From an uncultured Bacteroidales bacterium (GTDB lineage Bacteria; Bacteroidota; Bacteroidia; Bacteroidales; UBA932), in contig CALUTU010000001.1 of assembly GCA_944323785.1 (NCBI GenBank), positions 118,484 to 182,483 of the forward strand: DNA of 64,000 nucleotides, given 5' to 3'. Within the stretch, counting starts at the first letter, position 1. Each line of letters begins with the position of its first letter. Of this stretch, positions 25,405-35,102 are shown piece by piece. Both the position numbers and the translations under genes were made by a program. A model generated the notes under the pieces. It saw only the letters and a list, made by a program, of their open reading frames with translations, was not told where the DNA came from and did no database searches.

Positions 25405-27498
25405 CTAAAAGAAACGTGCCCGGTTGTCCACTATCCCGCCTCTTTCATTGAAAATAGATGCCAGGTTGTTTATCTGATATGCCTCCACCTGGGCGGCGCG
25501 GATCTTGGCATCGTCCTCGGTATAGAAGGCTCCGGTCTCGCGGCTGAGTACGTTGAAGACGTATACTCCGATATTGCCTGCTACGGGACCGCTGACGACG
25601 CCGGGCTCGGCACCTGCCACTGCACCGATGAAGGCGGGCTCGGTGGATGTAGAGGTCATGCTGCCGAATGTGATGCCGTCACGGGTGCTGACCGTCTGTC
25701 CGAGAGCCTCGGCGATGGAGTTCATGTCTGTCAGACCCTGAATCTTGGAGGCTACCTCACCTTTTACCTTCTCAGCCCTCTTCTCGTTGGTCAGGATGTA
25801 GCGTATGGAGGCAGCCACATTGTTTACAGGGGCATATCCGTCCTCACGTACAGCCTTGAGGGCCACTACGAAGAAGATATCGTTGTTGACGGTGATGATC
25901 GGGGATACATCGCCCACCTTGGTCTTGTCATCGTAGATCCAGCGGATAACCTCCCTTACGTCATCGAACCTCGAAAGCTGACGTGCGCTCTCCAGCACAT
26001 TGTTTGCAGGCACTACGGGAAGCTCCTCCTCAAGGGTGATTCTGTCGAAATTCTCTATATTGCCCTCGCAGCGGGAAGCCAGGTCGTTGGCCTGTGCGTA
26101 GTAGTCCTGGAAGGTTTCCTTGCTTGCCAGAGCCTCTTTGGACAGGATGGCAAGCTGCACTTTCTTCATGGGAGCCGTCCGGTCAGTTACCGAGACAATA
26201 TGCAGACCATAGTCTGTCTCCATCTTTGCGATGGCTCCGGGCCTCATGGAAAGGACATCCTGCATTCCGGGTATCATCGCGGTCTGTGTCATCCAGCCGA
26301 TATCGCCGGGGTTGGCCACGTTGGGATTCTGGTCCATGGAGTACTGTGCGGCCAGGGCAGAGAAGTCGCCGCCGTGATTGAGAACGTTGATGAGGCTGTC
26401 AGCCAGTTCACCGGCATCGAAGGAAAGGAGAATATGGCGCACGTATGCCGAATCCGACATATTCTTCACGTCATTGACACGTACTGCATAGAAAGTATTG
26501 TCTTTCTGGAACACGGGCATCACGCCGGGCCTGCGGCTGAATGCGAACTCATCCACCTCGGGGAACTGTGCGGAAAGCTCTCCCTGCTTGAAATAATAGT
26601 CCTGCAGAGGAGTATCGGAGTTCAGGGAGAGGAAACTCTTGAGATTGTCAGTAGTGGAGAATTCCTCGAAAAGACCGTCGATTTCATCCTTGGCTGCCTG
26701 TATATCGGCCTCGGAGGGCACGACCTCATAGGCTACAAACTCGATGTCACGGGAAGCCCTCTGACGGTAGTTCTCCTTATGGGCGTTGTAATAATCGTGA
26801 ACCTCCTTGTCGCTGACAGTGATGGTAGAGTCAATCTCGAATCCGAAAGGAACGAGCACAAACTCCACATTCGAGGAAGTGTTGTTCTCCTCTATCTGCC
26901 TGCGCAGTTCCACAGGGGTAAGAATGTCACTGCCGGTAATCAGGGATGTGTATTTGATGAAATACTGCTGGGAAGTCATGTTCTGCTGCAGGAAACTCCA
27001 GTACTGCGCGAGATTGCCTGAGGCATCTCCGGGAATGGCATGGATGAAATCCAGAAGCTTCTCGCGGCTGAAATTGCCGGAAGCATCAAGGAAAACCGGA
27101 TCCTGGGCCAGAATGGGAGATATCTCCTTGCCCTGGCTGAGGTCCACAAGCTCGTCCTCACCGACCTTGATACCTGCTTTCTGCATCTGGGGGATGATGT
27201 ACCACTGGGAGATGAAGTTCTGCCAGGCGGTCTCGTTGATGGTCTGCATGGCCTCCTCCGATACGGACTGACTGCCGGTGGTGAGAGTATAGATATTGGT
27301 ATAATAATCAACCGCTTCCTGGAATTCCTGATAGCGGACTTTCTTTCCGTCTATCTTGCCGACGTCATACTTCGACGAGAAATAACTGAGGGTAGTCTCC
27401 AGAGTAGTGGGGTCGATGATAAATGATAACAGCGCCACCGCGATGAGCACTGTGATAAGAATACCGAGCTTGACTCGAATTTTCTCTAATACTGCCAT
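25405..27498 (-). CDS. PpiD-like periplasmic peptidyl-prolyl isomerase
   Basis: 697 residues anchored by one N-terminal TM helix (about 12-28, after the basic MAVLEKIRVK). A SurA_N_3-like chaperone region follows, then a parvulin domain around residues 340-445 (YVRHILLSFD, GGDFSALAAQYSMDQ, GDIGWMT, YGLHIVSVTDR). The protein helps outer-membrane proteins fold in the periplasm. It is the last gene of the leftward block coaX - OMP - TPR - lptC - this gene, an envelope-biogenesis neighbourhood that I recall as common in this order. The 58-bp gap upstream contains a weaker -7 match (TATCTTCG). Confidence 0.9.
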   Translation of the reverse strand: MAVLEKIRVKLGILITVLIAVALLSFIIDPTTLETTLSYFSSKYDVGKIDGKKVRYQEFQEAVDYYTNIYTLTTGSQSVSEEAMQTINETAWQNFISQWYIIPQMQKAGIKVGEDELVDLSQGKEISPILAQDPVFLDASGNFSREKLLDFIHAIPGDASGNLAQYWSFLQQNMTSQQYFIKYTSLITGSDILTPVELRRQIEENNTSSNVEFVLVPFGFEIDSTITVSDKEVHDYYNAHKENYRQRASRDIEFVAYEVVPSEADIQAAKDEIDGLFEEFSTTDNLKSFLSLNSDTPLQDYYFKQGELSAQFPEVDEFAFSRRPGVMPVFQKDNTFYAVRVNDVKNMSDSAYVRHILLSFDAGELADSLINVLNHGGDFSALAAQYSMDQNPNVANPGDIGWMTQTAMIPGMQDVLSMRPGAIAKMETDYGLHIVSVTDRTAPMKKVQLAILSKEALASKETFQDYYAQANDLASRCEGNIENFDRITLEEELPVVPANNVLESARQLSRFDDVREVIRWIYDDKTKVGDVSPIITVNNDIFFVVALKAVREDGYAPVNNVAASIRYILTNEKRAEKVKGEVASKIQGLTDMNSIAEALGQTVSTRDGITFGSMTSTSTEPAFIGAVAGAEPGVVSGPVAGNIGVYVFNVLSRETGAFYTEDDAKIRAAQVEAYQINNLASIFNERGGIVDNRARFF

Positions 27499-27556
27499 TT
27501 TATTTTATCAATTTACAACGTTCTGAAAATAGGGTGCGAAGATAGTAATTTTATTT

Positions 27557-28195
27557 TTATCTCCGGTATCTGGGTCCAATAAAATTAACCGTATCGACAT
27601 AGTCCGTCCCCGCTGAATCCTTCTGGACTATTCCGTAACTGTCAAAAATTCTCAGAAGCCTGGCATTTCTGGCTCTTTCGTCAGACTCCAGACCATAACC
27701 CTGCATGAAACCGTCAGGAGAATACAGCCTTACATGACAGTCGGTGAAGATTCTGTGCTGCTCACGGTCCCAGTAGAGGGTGTCCGTCATGATTCTCTGG
27801 CCTTCCAGATAATTGGTAATCACAACATTTCCATAAGCGGACCACTGCTCCGTAGAGTCGTTTACAGTATGCTCGGCCTTTTCCGATACTATCTGTGTCT
27901 CCAGCAGTCCCTCCTCGTTGTAAGCAAGCACATTGAATCCGTCCGGAAACAGTTCCGACGACTCGCCCTCGCCCCGTTCATATCTCTCCATCCGGGGGGC
28001 CGTAAGCCTCATCTGCATCATGCCGTTCTCAGTCTGCGCCGCATCCATGTTCAGCACTACCTGGGTCGGGGCCTCGGAGATACTTTCCGCATCTATATTC
28101 TTGAGTTTGTTACCGCATGATACAGCAATGGTAGCGGTCCAAAGGGCCGCTACCATTCTGATAACCGTACAATAATGCGGTATTTTTAAAATCAT
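27557..28195 (-). CDS. lptC: LPS export periplasmic protein LptC
   Basis: 212 residues. A short N-terminal hydrophobic segment ends in AVSCGN, so in this phylum it is a lipoprotein or an anchored protein. The LptC beta-jellyroll follows: TAPRMERY, a FPDGFNVLAYNEEG strand pair, VSEKAEHTVNDSTEQWSAYGNVVITN and FTDCHVRLYSPDGFM. LptC passes lipopolysaccharide from LptBFG to LptA. It begins 2 bp after the stop of the TPR-like gene and is certainly cotranscribed with it. Confidence 0.9.
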   Translation of the reverse strand: MILKIPHYCTVIRMVAALWTATIAVSCGNKLKNIDAESISEAPTQVVLNMDAAQTENGMMQMRLTAPRMERYERGEGESSELFPDGFNVLAYNEEGLLETQIVSEKAEHTVNDSTEQWSAYGNVVITNYLEGQRIMTDTLYWDREQHRIFTDCHVRLYSPDGFMQGYGLESDERARNARLLRIFDSYGIVQKDSAGTDYVDTVNFIGPRYRR

Positions 28196-28197
28196 CG

Positions 28198-29511
28198 CTA
28201 TTTCTGTGTCCTGACAGTGGTAGTCTCGTTCATACCGTTGCAGTTGACCTGGAAACGGTCGCCGTCCACGATATCATACATGAAGGCGTCGGACTGCAGA
28301 GGATAGTACTGACGGTATGTAGCTATCTGCTTGTCTACCTCTCCAGCCATCGTGGCGTCAGTATTCTTTGCCTTGAGCATGTAGTCTGTAGCTACCCAGA
28401 ACTGAGCGCGGCTCTCGATGGGGTTGCCGTCGCACTTGACAGTGCTCCAGATAGTACCGAGGAGGAAGTATGCCCTTGCCTGCCATGTTGCGGACTCTGC
28501 GGCCTTCTTGGCTGCGGCTGCGGCGTCAGCCTTGCGGTCGAGCTTGGAGAAGAGATAGGTTGCGAGCTCGAAATAGTACTCTGCATCCTTCTCGGCATCT
28601 GAATCCTCGAATGCGATGGCCTCGTTCATGTACTTGACAGCCTGGTCGCCTCCGTCAGGGAGCGATGAGTAGAGCTGGAAGAGCAGGTGAGCCGAGTTCG
28701 AAGAGGGATCCACCTTGTAAAGACCTTCCACAGCCTGGAGGAAGAGGTCTTCCTGGGTACATCCTGTAGAGGAGAAGAGGGTCACGATATTTGAGAGCAC
28801 GGTCTCGTCCTCAGGAGAAGCCTCATAGCGGGGCTGGAACACTGTAACGAGGTTCTCGCAGCTTGCCACACCGCTTCCTGCAAACAGGCTCTCTACATCG
28901 GCGATGGCGTCATCGACCATCTTCGAGGGCTTTGCGGCCTTCACAAGCTCGAGGGTCTCCACACTTTTCTCGAAAGCCGAGAACACATCGGAGTCCATCA
29001 GTCTGCCGGCCTTGTACAGCTGGATGGCATAGTCCAGATACCTCACGGCCACTGTTGTATTTGATTTAGCTTTAGCTGCGTCAAGAGCCTCTCCCAAAGC
29101 ATTGTAGACATCCATCTCAGTACCGGGCTCGGCGTAGTTCATCATATCTACGGCCTTGTTGGTCTTTGCTGTGGTGGCATAGTTGGGATAGGTGTCGATT
29201 CGCATCTGATGCAGCATCATCAGAGTATCCACCAGTTCTTTTTTCCTGATGGGGTTGTTACGGAACTGGTTGATCTCCTTTCTCATGATCTTCATACCGT
29301 CAAGAAGCATGTTCTGACTTGCAGTAGGGGGGCAGAACTTGATGGCCTTTCTCCAGTTGGGAGCGGCGTCCTCAAGGTTATTCTGCTTTACATACTGCTG
29401 GTAGAATGAAAGATACTTAATACATTCCGCGCTGTCCGCACCATATCTTCCCTGTCCGAAGACAAGCGTGGACATCATAATTGCTGCTGCTGCTAATAGA
29501 ATTCGTTTCAT
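28198..29511 (-). CDS. TPR-like exported protein
   Basis: 437 residues with a cleavable signal peptide (residues 1-19, ending VFGQ) and then helical repeats that look like degenerate tetratricopeptide units (for example YFELATYLFSKLDRKADAAAAAKKAAE followed by ARAYFLLGTIW). The rest is Ala-rich helix. Orthologues sit in the same operon between lptC and an outer-membrane protein gene, so a periplasmic scaffold role in envelope assembly is the best inference. No enzymatic motif is visible. Confidence 0.8.
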   Translation of the reverse strand: MKRILLAAAAIMMSTLVFGQGRYGADSAECIKYLSFYQQYVKQNNLEDAAPNWRKAIKFCPPTASQNMLLDGMKIMRKEINQFRNNPIRKKELVDTLMMLHQMRIDTYPNYATTAKTNKAVDMMNYAEPGTEMDVYNALGEALDAAKAKSNTTVAVRYLDYAIQLYKAGRLMDSDVFSAFEKSVETLELVKAAKPSKMVDDAIADVESLFAGSGVASCENLVTVFQPRYEASPEDETVLSNIVTLFSSTGCTQEDLFLQAVEGLYKVDPSSNSAHLLFQLYSSLPDGGDQAVKYMNEAIAFEDSDAEKDAEYYFELATYLFSKLDRKADAAAAAKKAAESATWQARAYFLLGTIWSTVKCDGNPIESRAQFWVATDYMLKAKNTDATMAGEVDKQIATYRQYYPLQSDAFMYDIVDGDRFQVNCNGMNETTTVRTQK

Positions 29512-29534
29512 ATGTTTAGAATTAATAATAGTTA

Positions 29535-30836
29535 TTAGTCGTATCTATATTTGACAAACCAGATGTCGTGAAGATTAATGTTCAGGATAAAATTAATGTA
29601 ATTCTCCCTGATCTGTCCCTGTCTCAGCGATCCTCTCTGTCCGATGTCCACAGCCACGCTCACTGCATTGTACCACCTGTAGAAGGGGAACGAGGCACCG
29701 AATGTAATACCGAATGCATTCACCTGCCTTCCGTCTACCCTCACGTATGACTGCTCGAAATACGCTCCGGCCCTGTATGTTACCCTCTTCATGTAATAGC
29801 GGATGTCGTACATATTGGGGGTGAGCTCGAATCCGGCTTTGTACTGCCTGGAAACCCCGGCTCCGAAATTGGTCCACGTTACAGCGTCGGGGAACATGTC
29901 GGTACGCCAGTTCTGCTGAATGAAGTCCGCTCCCACAGCCCATTTCCCATTGACCCTGTAGGATATTCCTACTCCGAACTCATCCGCTATGCGGAGAGTA
30001 CCGGAGGATATATTGCTGTTCAGGACAGTATCTATGTCCGTATACGCATAACGTGATGTCTCTCCTTTCATGGACGTACCCAGGCGGTACGTTCCTCCGA
30101 TGACCAGCTGGGAGTTGTTCTTCTTGAACGGCTGGATATACTGCAGGCCGAACTTACCGCTGAATGAGTGGACTTTATAGTTCCATCCCGTATACACGGT
30201 ATTATACGAGGAAGAGGAGTTGAACAGAAGATCGTTGTGCTTGTTCATATATCCGAAATAATATATGCCCTGGGCACCGAGCGATATGCGGTCGAAAAAC
30301 ATGACCGAGGCTCCTAGAAAAAGCTGGTAGATACTGCCTGTTCCGTACTGCTGATATTTCACGTCACCCATGTCGGCCTCCACGTCAGTAGCTGTCTCCG
30401 TGGACTGGAACTTGTATCCGACGTCGCTGAACGGAGCTATGCCTACAATGAATGCAGATGACTTGTAGATAGGGAATGTAAAGGCCACGTTCTGCACATT
30501 GAAGATATTGTAGGCCGATTTGGTGATATTGTCGTTGAAATAGGAATTCTTCTCGTTGATTCCTAAATCAAACATGAACGAGAGTGTATCACGGGCCGTT
30601 ATCGCTGCGGGATTGATGAAATTTATCACCCGGTTATCCCTCATTCCTATACCTATGCCTCCCATGGAATGATTGTAGGCTGTACCTTCATAAGCGATGC
30701 GCCCGACACCGAACATAGAGTAGGGTGAGTAGGAACCCAGTGCGTCAATGGACTGACCTATGGCACTATACAGCGGACATACCAGAAGCGTGACCGCGAG
30801 TACCACCCTAAAAAGGACTTTTGTTCTTCTAACCAT
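29535..30836 (-). CDS. Outer-membrane beta-barrel protein
   Basis: 433 residues: a signal peptide (residues 1-28, ending AIGQS), then alternating aromatic-rich beta strands ending in the C-terminal strand IWFVKYRYD. The opening SYSPYSMFGVGRIAYEG and the many Gly/Tyr strands resemble the uncharacterised OmpP1/FadL-like barrels of Bacteroidota. It overlaps the end of coaX by 8 bp and precedes the TPR-like gene by 23 bp. A channel or surface-assembly role is likely, but no ligand is known. Confidence 0.8.
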   Translation of the reverse strand: MVRRTKVLFRVVLAVTLLVCPLYSAIGQSIDALGSYSPYSMFGVGRIAYEGTAYNHSMGGIGIGMRDNRVINFINPAAITARDTLSFMFDLGINEKNSYFNDNITKSAYNIFNVQNVAFTFPIYKSSAFIVGIAPFSDVGYKFQSTETATDVEADMGDVKYQQYGTGSIYQLFLGASVMFFDRISLGAQGIYYFGYMNKHNDLLFNSSSSYNTVYTGWNYKVHSFSGKFGLQYIQPFKKNNSQLVIGGTYRLGTSMKGETSRYAYTDIDTVLNSNISSGTLRIADEFGVGISYRVNGKWAVGADFIQQNWRTDMFPDAVTWTNFGAGVSRQYKAGFELTPNMYDIRYYMKRVTYRAGAYFEQSYVRVDGRQVNAFGITFGASFPFYRWYNAVSVAVDIGQRGSLRQGQIRENYINFILNINLHDIWFVKYRYD

Positions 30837-31551
30837 TCAACTGTGCAATTTTGGACAAACCTATAAAAACCAAGTTGCAAACTACAAATATCGGGGTTTT
30901 TAGCATCTTTGCAAAAAAAACTGCATCACCGCCGGTAAAAATTACTCTGCTTCCAGGATTATTCTCAATGTACTTCTCCACTTCAAACATCATGCCCGAA
31001 ACCGTTCCGTTGACAAGAGCCTCCGCTGTTGTCTTTCCTATCGGACGCACCGGCTCATAGGCCTCGACCAGCGGGAGCCTCCCGGTAAACTCGTGCATGG
31101 CTTTCAGACGCATGCTGAGCCCCGGAGAAATATTGCCGCCGGAGAACATGCCGCCGGCTGTTACAAAATCCACTGTCAGAGCTGTTCCGAAGTCAAATAT
31201 CATACAGCTTTCTCCCGGAAAAACAGCAGCGGCACCCGCAGCGGCGGCTATCCTGTCTGCTCCGAGAGTCCCCGGTGTTCCGTAATCCAGCTGCAGGGGC
31301 AGACGGATATCAGCACTGACCTGAACATATTTCCTGCACATTCCCGCACACCAGTTTCCGGGACTGTCTTCCTCTCCGGCAACAGATGATACGCACAGCA
31401 CATCCGCCGGACCGCGCCTTGACACCTCATCCTCCATTACCATACGCAGGTCCTTCCTGGGTATGCGGCGCACCGACAGTATGCTGTCCCCGTCCGTGAC
31501 AGCTGCCTTGCAATGCGTCGAATTTCCTATGTCTACCAGTATATTCTTCAT
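30829..31551 (-). CDS. coaX: Type III pantothenate kinase
   Basis: 240 residues. This cytosolic ASKHA-fold kinase phosphorylates pantothenate, the first step of coenzyme A synthesis. The N-terminal DIGNSTHCKAAV is the phosphate loop, YGTPGTLGADRIAAAAGA the pantothenate site, IFDFGTALTVDFV the second phosphate motif, and FTGGDAVFFAK the adenosine motif. It is the first gene of the envelope operon. A TATATTTG element lies at 31578-31585, right at the mfd stop codon. Confidence 0.93.
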   Translation of the reverse strand: MKNILVDIGNSTHCKAAVTDGDSILSVRRIPRKDLRMVMEDEVSRRGPADVLCVSSVAGEEDSPGNWCAGMCRKYVQVSADIRLPLQLDYGTPGTLGADRIAAAAGAAAVFPGESCMIFDFGTALTVDFVTAGGMFSGGNISPGLSMRLKAMHEFTGRLPLVEAYEPVRPIGKTTAEALVNGTVSGMMFEVEKYIENNPGSRVIFTGGDAVFFAKMLKTPIFVVCNLVFIGLSKIAQLNG

Positions 31552-31577
31552 TATCCCGACAATAGAGGAAAGGGCGG

Positions 31578-31585
31578 CAAATATA
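31578..31585 (-). promoter_or_regulatory. -7 element of the coaX operon
   Basis: Minus-strand TATATTTG, 26 bp before the coaX start and 1 bp after the mfd stop. Confidence 0.6.
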
Positions 31586-31586
31586 G

Positions 31587-34500
31587 TTACAATTTCTGTA
31601 TCAAGTTATATGCTCCCTCTATTGTTTTAACATTTTTAACAGTGATATATAGCCTGTCGTTATTTTCCTTGAGCATGTACCTGCCGGAATCCTTCTGTTG
31701 AATAGCCTTGATGATCTCGGGAAAACGGCTGCTGCGGTAGAACGGGGACATCGAATTGGAGATGAAATACATCACCATCGTGCCGTTCTTCAAGACTATC
31801 TTCTCGAATCCCCTTTCGCGGGCGGCCATTCTCAGACGGACAACATATATAAGCTGCTTGAACTGTTCCGGTATAGGCCCGAAACGGTCTTCTATGTCTG
31901 CTATGAAGCGCTGGAGGGAAGCCTCGTCGGTAATGGAGTCCAGTTCCTTGTACAGACGTATCTTCTCGGCGGTAATGTTTATATATGAGTCCGGAATGAG
32001 AATCTCCAGGTCCGTATCCACCACGCAGTCCGTAACGTATACCTCGTCCTCCTCCTTTCTTCCGGGGATGTCCGCCGCTGTTCCCTTTATCTCCTCGAAT
32101 GCTTCGGCCAGGATACGCTGGTAGGTCTCGAAACCCATCTCGGCTATATAGCCGCTCTGCTCGGCTCCGAGCATATTGCCCATTCCGCGGATATCAAGAT
32201 CGCGCATGGCTATATTGAAACCGCTGCCCAGATCCGAGAACGCCTCTATGGCATCCAGTCTCCTCCGGGCATCATCCGAAAGCGATGTCATCGGAGGCAC
32301 GATCAGATAGCAGTAAGCCTTCCGGTTGGAGCGCCCCACCCTGCCGCGGAGCTGATGCAGGTCGCTCAGACCGTAGTTCTGTGCCTGGTTGATGATGATG
32401 GTGTTGGTGTTCGGAATATCTATGCCGTTTTCTATGATAGTAGTGGCTATGAGTACGTCATAGTCTCCGGACATATACTCAATAATCTTGTTTTCCAATA
32501 CTTTAGGTTCCATCTGGCCATGTGCCACACAAGTCTTGACTCCCGGTACTGTCCTGCGGATGATATCCTCCACTTCGTAGATGTCCTTAACCCTGTTGTG
32601 TACGAAGAAGACCTGGCCGCCACGTCCTATCTCCTCATTGATTATATCCCTTATGGTATTTTCGTTGAAATCTATTATCTCCGTCTGAATCGGCAGCCTG
32701 TTGGGCGGAGGAGTATTGATGATGGAGAGATCCCTGGCACCGAGCAACGAAAACTGAAGTGTCCTCGGAATAGGGGTGGCCGTAAGGGTAAGGGTATCCA
32801 CTGACAGTTTCAGATGCCTTAGAGCCTCCTTGGCAGCAACTCCGAACTTCTGTTCCTCATCGATGATGAGCAGCCCCAGATCCTTGAACGCAATACTCTT
32901 ACCCAGAAGCCTGTGAGTACCTATTATAATATCTATCTTACCCTCTTTCAGTCTTGCTGTAATGTCCGCCACTTCCTTGGGTGTCCGGAGACGGCTTATA
33001 TAGTCGATATTGCAAGGGAAATTACGGAGTCTGTCTCGGAAAGTATTGAAATGCTGCAATGCCAGGATAGTCGTAGGCACTAGTACGGCCACCTGCTTGC
33101 TGTCGGCCACGGCTTTGAATGCCGCCCTTATAGCCACTTCCGTCTTGCCGAATCCCACATCTCCGCATACCAGACGGTCCATAGGCCAGCTGCTTTCCAT
33201 GTCCTTCTTCACAGCTTCCACAGCCTTGATCTGATCCGGTGTCTCCTCATACTGGAATGAAGATTCGAATTCCTGCTGAAGATAAGAATCAGGACTGAAT
33301 GCAAAACCCTTTGTAACTCTCCGCTGGGAATAAAGACGTATCAGGTCCTCCGCTATATCCTTGACCTTGGATTTCGCGCTGTTCTTCAATTTTTCCCAAT
33401 TACCGGTACCGAGCTTATTGATCTTTGGAGGCTTCGTCGAATCACCCGAACGGTATTTGGATATCCTGTGAAGCCCGTGAACTGATACAAAAAGTACATC
33501 ATTGTCCCTGTAAATCAACTTTATGGCCTCCTGGACCTTGCCATTTATGCGGTTCTTGACAAGTCCTCCGAAACGGCCTATGCCGTGGTCTATATGAACT
33601 ATGTAGTCCCCCTCCTTGAATGAGTTTATATCATTCATCGTCAGTCTCTCACTCCTCTCTACAGTTCTTTTGAGCCTGATGCGTCTGTAGCGGTCAAATA
33701 TCTGATGGTCAGTATACAGGCATATTTTTCCGTCATGATCCACAAAACCTTCCTGTAAAGTATATTCCATATACTTTACGCTGAGATCATAGGAAGACAT
33801 AATATTCCGGAGACGTTCTATCTGACTCCGGTTCTCACTCATGATATATACGGTGTAGCCCGAACCGGTCCGCGACTTGATGTCAGACGCCAGGAGCTCG
33901 AAATTCTTGTTGAATGCAGGCTGGGGAGATGTATTGAAATCCACTCTTGCGTCTGCTGACCCTATACTGTGCAGAGGCGACAGGAAAACCTGCTTATGAA
34001 TGCGGCCGTCCGCATTTTCATTTTCCTCCTTGAAATCCTGCAGTCCTGAAATCCATATTATCGAATCCTCAGGCAGGGCCGAATATACCGGACATCCTTT
34101 CTCCTCTTCCTCTTCCCTGGACATGGCCGGATAGACATTCAACACATCCAGCACGTCACCTGAAGTATGCTGTGTATTCGCATCGAACATCCGTATAGCC
34201 TCTATCTCATCTCCGAAAAAATCCAGACGGTACGGTTTGTCATTATTATATGAAAACAAGTCTATGATACCGCCTCTTACAGCATATTCACCCGGTCTGG
34301 AAACGAAGTCAACCCTTTCAAAACCCATCCTGTACAGTTCATCCTGAAGACCTTCGAAAGATATATCCGTACCCTTCACCACCCTCAGCACTGATTTTTC
34401 CATCTGATTTCTGTCGGGTATAAACTCGGCCACAGAATCACTGTATCCGACTATTACCAGATACTCACCTTTATATATACCTTCATTGAAATCTGAGAGG

Positions 34501-34823
34501 GCACTTATCGCTGCCGTACGCTGCACCTTGGCAGACATATCCTTCATGGTACCCTTTACAGTCCTTACATCCGATGTAGGAAAGAAATACACATTCTCGT
34601 CACCTATTATATTATATAGGTCATTTACACAGCCCTCGGCGTCATCCTTACTGTCCAATATTACAAGATGAACTCCACGGCTTATTCCATACGCGACGGC
34701 ATAGGCTTTTGCGGAACAGTATAACCCGTTTACTTCTATCTTCTTAACATCTTTATCCGCAACTGCCTCACGTAATTTAAGGATACTTGAAGTTTTCAAC
34801 AGTCCTTCTATAATCCTGTTCAT
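31587..34823 (-). CDS. mfd: Transcription-repair coupling factor
   Basis: 1078 residues. Mfd removes stalled RNA polymerase at DNA lesions and recruits UvrA. In order: a UvrB-like N-terminal module (RPGEYAVRGGIIDLFSY), the RNA-polymerase interaction domain (GDYIVHIDHGIGRFGGLV), SF2 helicase motifs GDVGFGKTEVAIRAAF (Walker A), IIDEEQKFGV (DEEQ box) and TLTATPIPRTLQ, QLRGRVGRSNRKAYCYL (motif VI), and a TRCF C-terminal domain. Length is normal for the phylum. It faces away from ruvB across the AT-rich intergenic region. Confidence 0.97.
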   Translation of the reverse strand: MNRIIEGLLKTSSILKLREAVADKDVKKIEVNGLYCSAKAYAVAYGISRGVHLVILDSKDDAEGCVNDLYNIIGDENVYFFPTSDVRTVKGTMKDMSAKVQRTAAISALSDFNEGIYKGEYLVIVGYSDSVAEFIPDRNQMEKSVLRVVKGTDISFEGLQDELYRMGFERVDFVSRPGEYAVRGGIIDLFSYNNDKPYRLDFFGDEIEAIRMFDANTQHTSGDVLDVLNVYPAMSREEEEEKGCPVYSALPEDSIIWISGLQDFKEENENADGRIHKQVFLSPLHSIGSADARVDFNTSPQPAFNKNFELLASDIKSRTGSGYTVYIMSENRSQIERLRNIMSSYDLSVKYMEYTLQEGFVDHDGKICLYTDHQIFDRYRRIRLKRTVERSERLTMNDINSFKEGDYIVHIDHGIGRFGGLVKNRINGKVQEAIKLIYRDNDVLFVSVHGLHRISKYRSGDSTKPPKINKLGTGNWEKLKNSAKSKVKDIAEDLIRLYSQRRVTKGFAFSPDSYLQQEFESSFQYEETPDQIKAVEAVKKDMESSWPMDRLVCGDVGFGKTEVAIRAAFKAVADSKQVAVLVPTTILALQHFNTFRDRLRNFPCNIDYISRLRTPKEVADITARLKEGKIDIIIGTHRLLGKSIAFKDLGLLIIDEEQKFGVAAKEALRHLKLSVDTLTLTATPIPRTLQFSLLGARDLSIINTPPPNRLPIQTEIIDFNENTIRDIINEEIGRGGQVFFVHNRVKDIYEVEDIIRRTVPGVKTCVAHGQMEPKVLENKIIEYMSGDYDVLIATTIIENGIDIPNTNTIIINQAQNYGLSDLHQLRGRVGRSNRKAYCYLIVPPMTSLSDDARRRLDAIEAFSDLGSGFNIAMRDLDIRGMGNMLGAEQSGYIAEMGFETYQRILAEAFEEIKGTAADIPGRKEEDEVYVTDCVVDTDLEILIPDSYINITAEKIRLYKELDSITDEASLQRFIADIEDRFGPIPEQFKQLIYVVRLRMAARERGFEKIVLKNGTMVMYFISNSMSPFYRSSRFPEIIKAIQQKDSGRYMLKENNDRLYITVKNVKTIEGAYNLIQKL

Positions 34824-35102
34824 ATCCTTTCAATATCTTTGTTTATATCTTATGATAAGTTTTTTTCTTTTTTTAAAAATTCCATATACCGGATATCTTT
34901 TTAAAATTTCAAAATTATGAGCCCATAAGTTTTTAAATTTTTTTCAAAAAGTTATCCACATGTTTTTATCAATCCACTGTTCGGGCTACAAAGTTAATTT
35001 ATTTTACATTACAACATTTATCAACATATTGACAGATATAAATAATAATCATCTTATTTTTTAAGAAGTAAAATATTATATTTGTATTCTGTTTTTTAAG
35101 GT
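34824..35102. other. AT-rich divergent intergenic region with a DnaA box (origin candidate)
   Basis: 279 bp between mfd and ruvB, visibly much richer in A and T than the genes around it, with runs of T and A. It holds one perfect DnaA box, TTATCCACA, at 34952-34960 and a near match, TTATCAACA, at 35019-35027. The ruvB promoter (TATATTTG, 35077-35084) is at its right end. No open frame or RNA fold is evident. It may be only a long divergent promoter region. Confidence 0.4.
35077..35084 (+). promoter_or_regulatory. -7 element of the ruvB operon
   Basis: TATATTTG, 18 bp before the ATG at 35103. Confidence 0.65.
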
